Of a DNA stretch of 64,000 nt, positions 62,329-64,000 are shown one piece after another. Each line of letters opens with the position of its first letter. Positions within the stretch are counted from its first letter, which is position 1. The notes under the pieces are model-generated. The model was not told the DNA's origin, made no database searches, and was given only the letters and a program-made list of their open reading frames with translations. Source of the stretch: Candidatus Eiseniibacteriota bacterium (lineage in GTDB: Bacteria; Eisenbacteria; RBG-16-71-46); contig JACOSV010000032.1 of NCBI GenBank assembly GCA_016178725.1, positions 1 to 64,000 on the forward strand. The letters run 5' to 3'. The translations under genes were made by a program, and so were the position numbers.

Positions 62329-64000
62329 ATGAGCCGTCTGCGCAGACTCGCTGTACTCCTTGTACCCGTTGCAGTTGGCCTCGTCTCCGCCGCCCTTCCC
62401 GGGCGCGCGCAGGTCGCGGGAAGCGCGCGCTATGCGTTTGCCGACACGACACTGCTCCGCGACACGCTCGGGCTCCACTTCGACCGCCTCTTCCCGCTCG
62501 CCGACAGCCTTCAAGTCCTGCCCGACACGCTGCGCGCGCTTTCGATCCGCTACCTGTGGAGCCTGAATCGAATTGTCCACCTCGCCGACAGCCTCGGCGT
62601 TCCGGTGGACAGCGTCGGTCCGGTCATCGTGCGCGAGCGGTTCAATCCGCTCGCCGCGGGCGCCGGTCAGCGGCGCGACTTCACCTACAACTCCGTCTGG
62701 ACGGTCGGCCAGACGCAGAGCACGTGGCGCAACGGCGCCGACTACGGCTTCTCGACCGGCCCGGTGTTCGTGCGTAACTCGACCACGATCGAGATGGACC
62801 GCTACACGGCGGGCAACAAGACCAGCCTGCGCCAGACGCGCAGCACCACGACCGAGCTCGGCTACAAGCTCTCGCCCGACTTCTCGCTCGGCGGCCGCGT
62901 GAACGTGGACCGCTTCGACAGCCGCGACCCCGGCGCGGTCGCGAACGTGGGCGAGACCAAGAACGAGTACCAGCTCTCGCTGCGCAGCAAGCAGAAGCCG
63001 GTCACCGGGCTCACCTCGGAGTTCAACGTCTTCTCGGGGCTGCTCGACCTGCACAACGCGAGCCTCGAGAAACGCGGCGTCTCGGGCAACATGTCGTCGC
63101 GCGTGCGCCACGCGGCGGGAACGTGGCTGACGCAGGAGGTCAACGCGACGCTCGACGGGAACCTGTCGCGCACGCGTATCCCGACTTCGCCCGGCGATCT
63201 CAACACGCGCGACCATTCCGAGAACGTGCGCGGCACGGTGAGCCTGTTCCAGAGCGCGCCGATAGGGTTCAAGGGCAACGCCACCTACCGCCACGTCCAG
63301 GTCGAGAGCCCCGCCGATTCGGTCAACATCCGGCGCATCCTCACCGACCAGACCGGCGCCGACGGCACGGTACGGCTGCGCATCGACACCGACCGCTACG
63401 TGGACCTCGCCACGCGCACCGGCGAGACCAAGCAGGCGACCGCGGTGGGCGCCACCGACCGCAACACCCGGCGCGACGACGGATTCAGCGCCGTCGGGCG
63501 CTACGAGCTGCTCGGGTTCGCGCTCGACGGCAGCTTCCAGAACAACTTCACCAACTCCGCGTTCCCGACGCGCTCGGCGAGCGGCGGCTACGGCGAGCTG
63601 CAGCACCAGCGCAGCCTCGACGGGGCCGTGACGCGCATCCTGTCGAAGACGATCTCGGCCCGCCTCTCCGCCGCGATCGGGCTCACGTCGTACCGCTACT
63701 ACCTGATCGGCCGCTATCCGACGCCGCCGGTGTCGCGCGACCTGTGGCGCCAGTCGTGGCGCGTCTCGGCCAACTACGCCTCGGGGGCGAACGTCAGCAG
63801 CAACGTCGCCTTCGAGGTGTCGAAGAACGAGCTGATCAACATCCCCGCCGCGAGCACCGGGGCCAACTCCAACGTGCGCTCGTACCGCGGCGAGTGGACG
63901 TGGAGCTACCGGCTGCTGCCCGGGCTCACCGCGACCCAGCGCAACTCGATCGACGCCGACTACAACGAGTTTCCGTTCTCCACCGACAACAACCGGCTGA
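62329..64000 (+). CDS. large secreted beta-rich protein, probably outer-membrane (3' end outside window)
   Basis: I read 557 residues from an ATG at 62329 until the right edge. A signal peptide (RRLAVLLVPVAVGLVSAALPGRAQ) opens the protein. A helical region with repeated ADSL and LPDTLRAL motifs follows (about residues 40-90). After it come long alternating polar/hydrophobic strands with many Arg, Thr and Ser and paired aromatic residues (GYKLSPDFSLGGRVNVDRFD, VTRILSKTISARLSAAIGLT), as in large outer-membrane barrels. I do not recognise a family. The promoter just upstream suggests it is expressed on its own, divergent from mreB. Confidence 0.75.
   Translation, partial: MSRLRRLAVLLVPVAVGLVSAALPGRAQVAGSARYAFADTTLLRDTLGLHFDRLFPLADSLQVLPDTLRALSIRYLWSLNRIVHLADSLGVPVDSVGPVIVRERFNPLAAGAGQRRDFTYNSVWTVGQTQSTWRNGADYGFSTGPVFVRNSTTIEMDRYTAGNKTSLRQTRSTTTELGYKLSPDFSLGGRVNVDRFDSRDPGAVANVGETKNEYQLSLRSKQKPVTGLTSEFNVFSGLLDLHNASLEKRGVSGNMSSRVRHAAGTWLTQEVNATLDGNLSRTRIPTSPGDLNTRDHSENVRGTVSLFQSAPIGFKGNATYRHVQVESPADSVNIRRILTDQTGADGTVRLRIDTDRYVDLATRTGETKQATAVGATDRNTRRDDGFSAVGRYELLGFALDGSFQNNFTNSAFPTRSASGGYGELQHQRSLDGAVTRILSKTISARLSAAIGLTSYRYYLIGRYPTPPVSRDLWRQSWRVSANYASGANVSSNVAFEVSKNELINIPAASTGANSNVRSYRGEWTWSYRLLPGLTATQRNSIDADYNEFPFSTDNNRL

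Overview
This is a high-GC bacterial window of 64 kb. It is densely coded, and neighbouring genes commonly overlap by a few bases (ATGA, GTGA or TTGA junctions). I place it, by inference, in the Fibrobacteres-Chlorobi-Bacteroidetes neighbourhood, possibly a Candidatus Eisenbacteria-like lineage. The reasons are secreted Kelch proteins that end in a FlgD-like/sorting-type domain, a LexA-box-like site resembling the Fibrobacter form upstream of dinB, and a CcmE of the Cys-type. No rRNA, tRNA or CRISPR array was seen.

1-13,000: a divergent pair of threonine-dehydratase-like enzymes is followed by a minus-strand operon. It encodes a three-subunit molybdenum hydroxylase whose FAD subunit carries the extra [4Fe-4S] loop of 4-hydroxybenzoyl-CoA reductase, then XdhC, a MobA/MocA-like nucleotidyltransferase and a TPR membrane protein. 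Divergent from it are an amino-acid-oxidase-like flavoenzyme and a gluconeogenic pair (class II aldolase, class I FBPase).

13,000-24,700: two very large secreted Kelch proteins share an apparently undescribed repeat of about 170 residues. Next comes a dinB-DUF72-arsC cluster behind palindromic operator-like sites, then a small zinc-ribbon membrane protein.

24,700-33,350: one long coupled minus-strand array runs cysteine desulfurase, pdxS, pdxT, nrnA, ccmA, ccmB, ccmC, ccmD, ccmE, ccmF. It links sulfur/PLP metabolism to cytochrome c maturation, and its CcmE has CxxxY in place of the heme-binding histidine.

33,350-41,430: accessory DNA. It holds a fused AbiEi-like winged-helix plus zeta-toxin-like kinase with a 68-residue partner and an inverted-repeat operator, a secreted NHL protein, mrp, a 5'-truncated hsdR, an orphan cysteine-bearing protein, and a protein with CBS-like and HEPN-like features.

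41,430-50,150: a complete his operon (GDCHABFN-IE order) is preceded by a promoter, a leader peptide with six His codons in eight, mutually exclusive hairpins and a strong terminator, which together form a textbook attenuator. A sarcosine-oxidase-like flavoenzyme follows.

50,150-64,000: a minus-strand chain runs mreB, mreC, mreD, mrdA (PBP2), rodA, lgt, aroE, comF, a frameshifted cbiM, cbiQ, cbiO and rarA. It covers cell-shape machinery, lipoprotein modification, shikimate synthesis and Co/Ni uptake. A divergent large secreted protein, probably outer-membrane, runs off the right edge. Its upstream region has a good promoter and an isolated terminator that might mark a small RNA.
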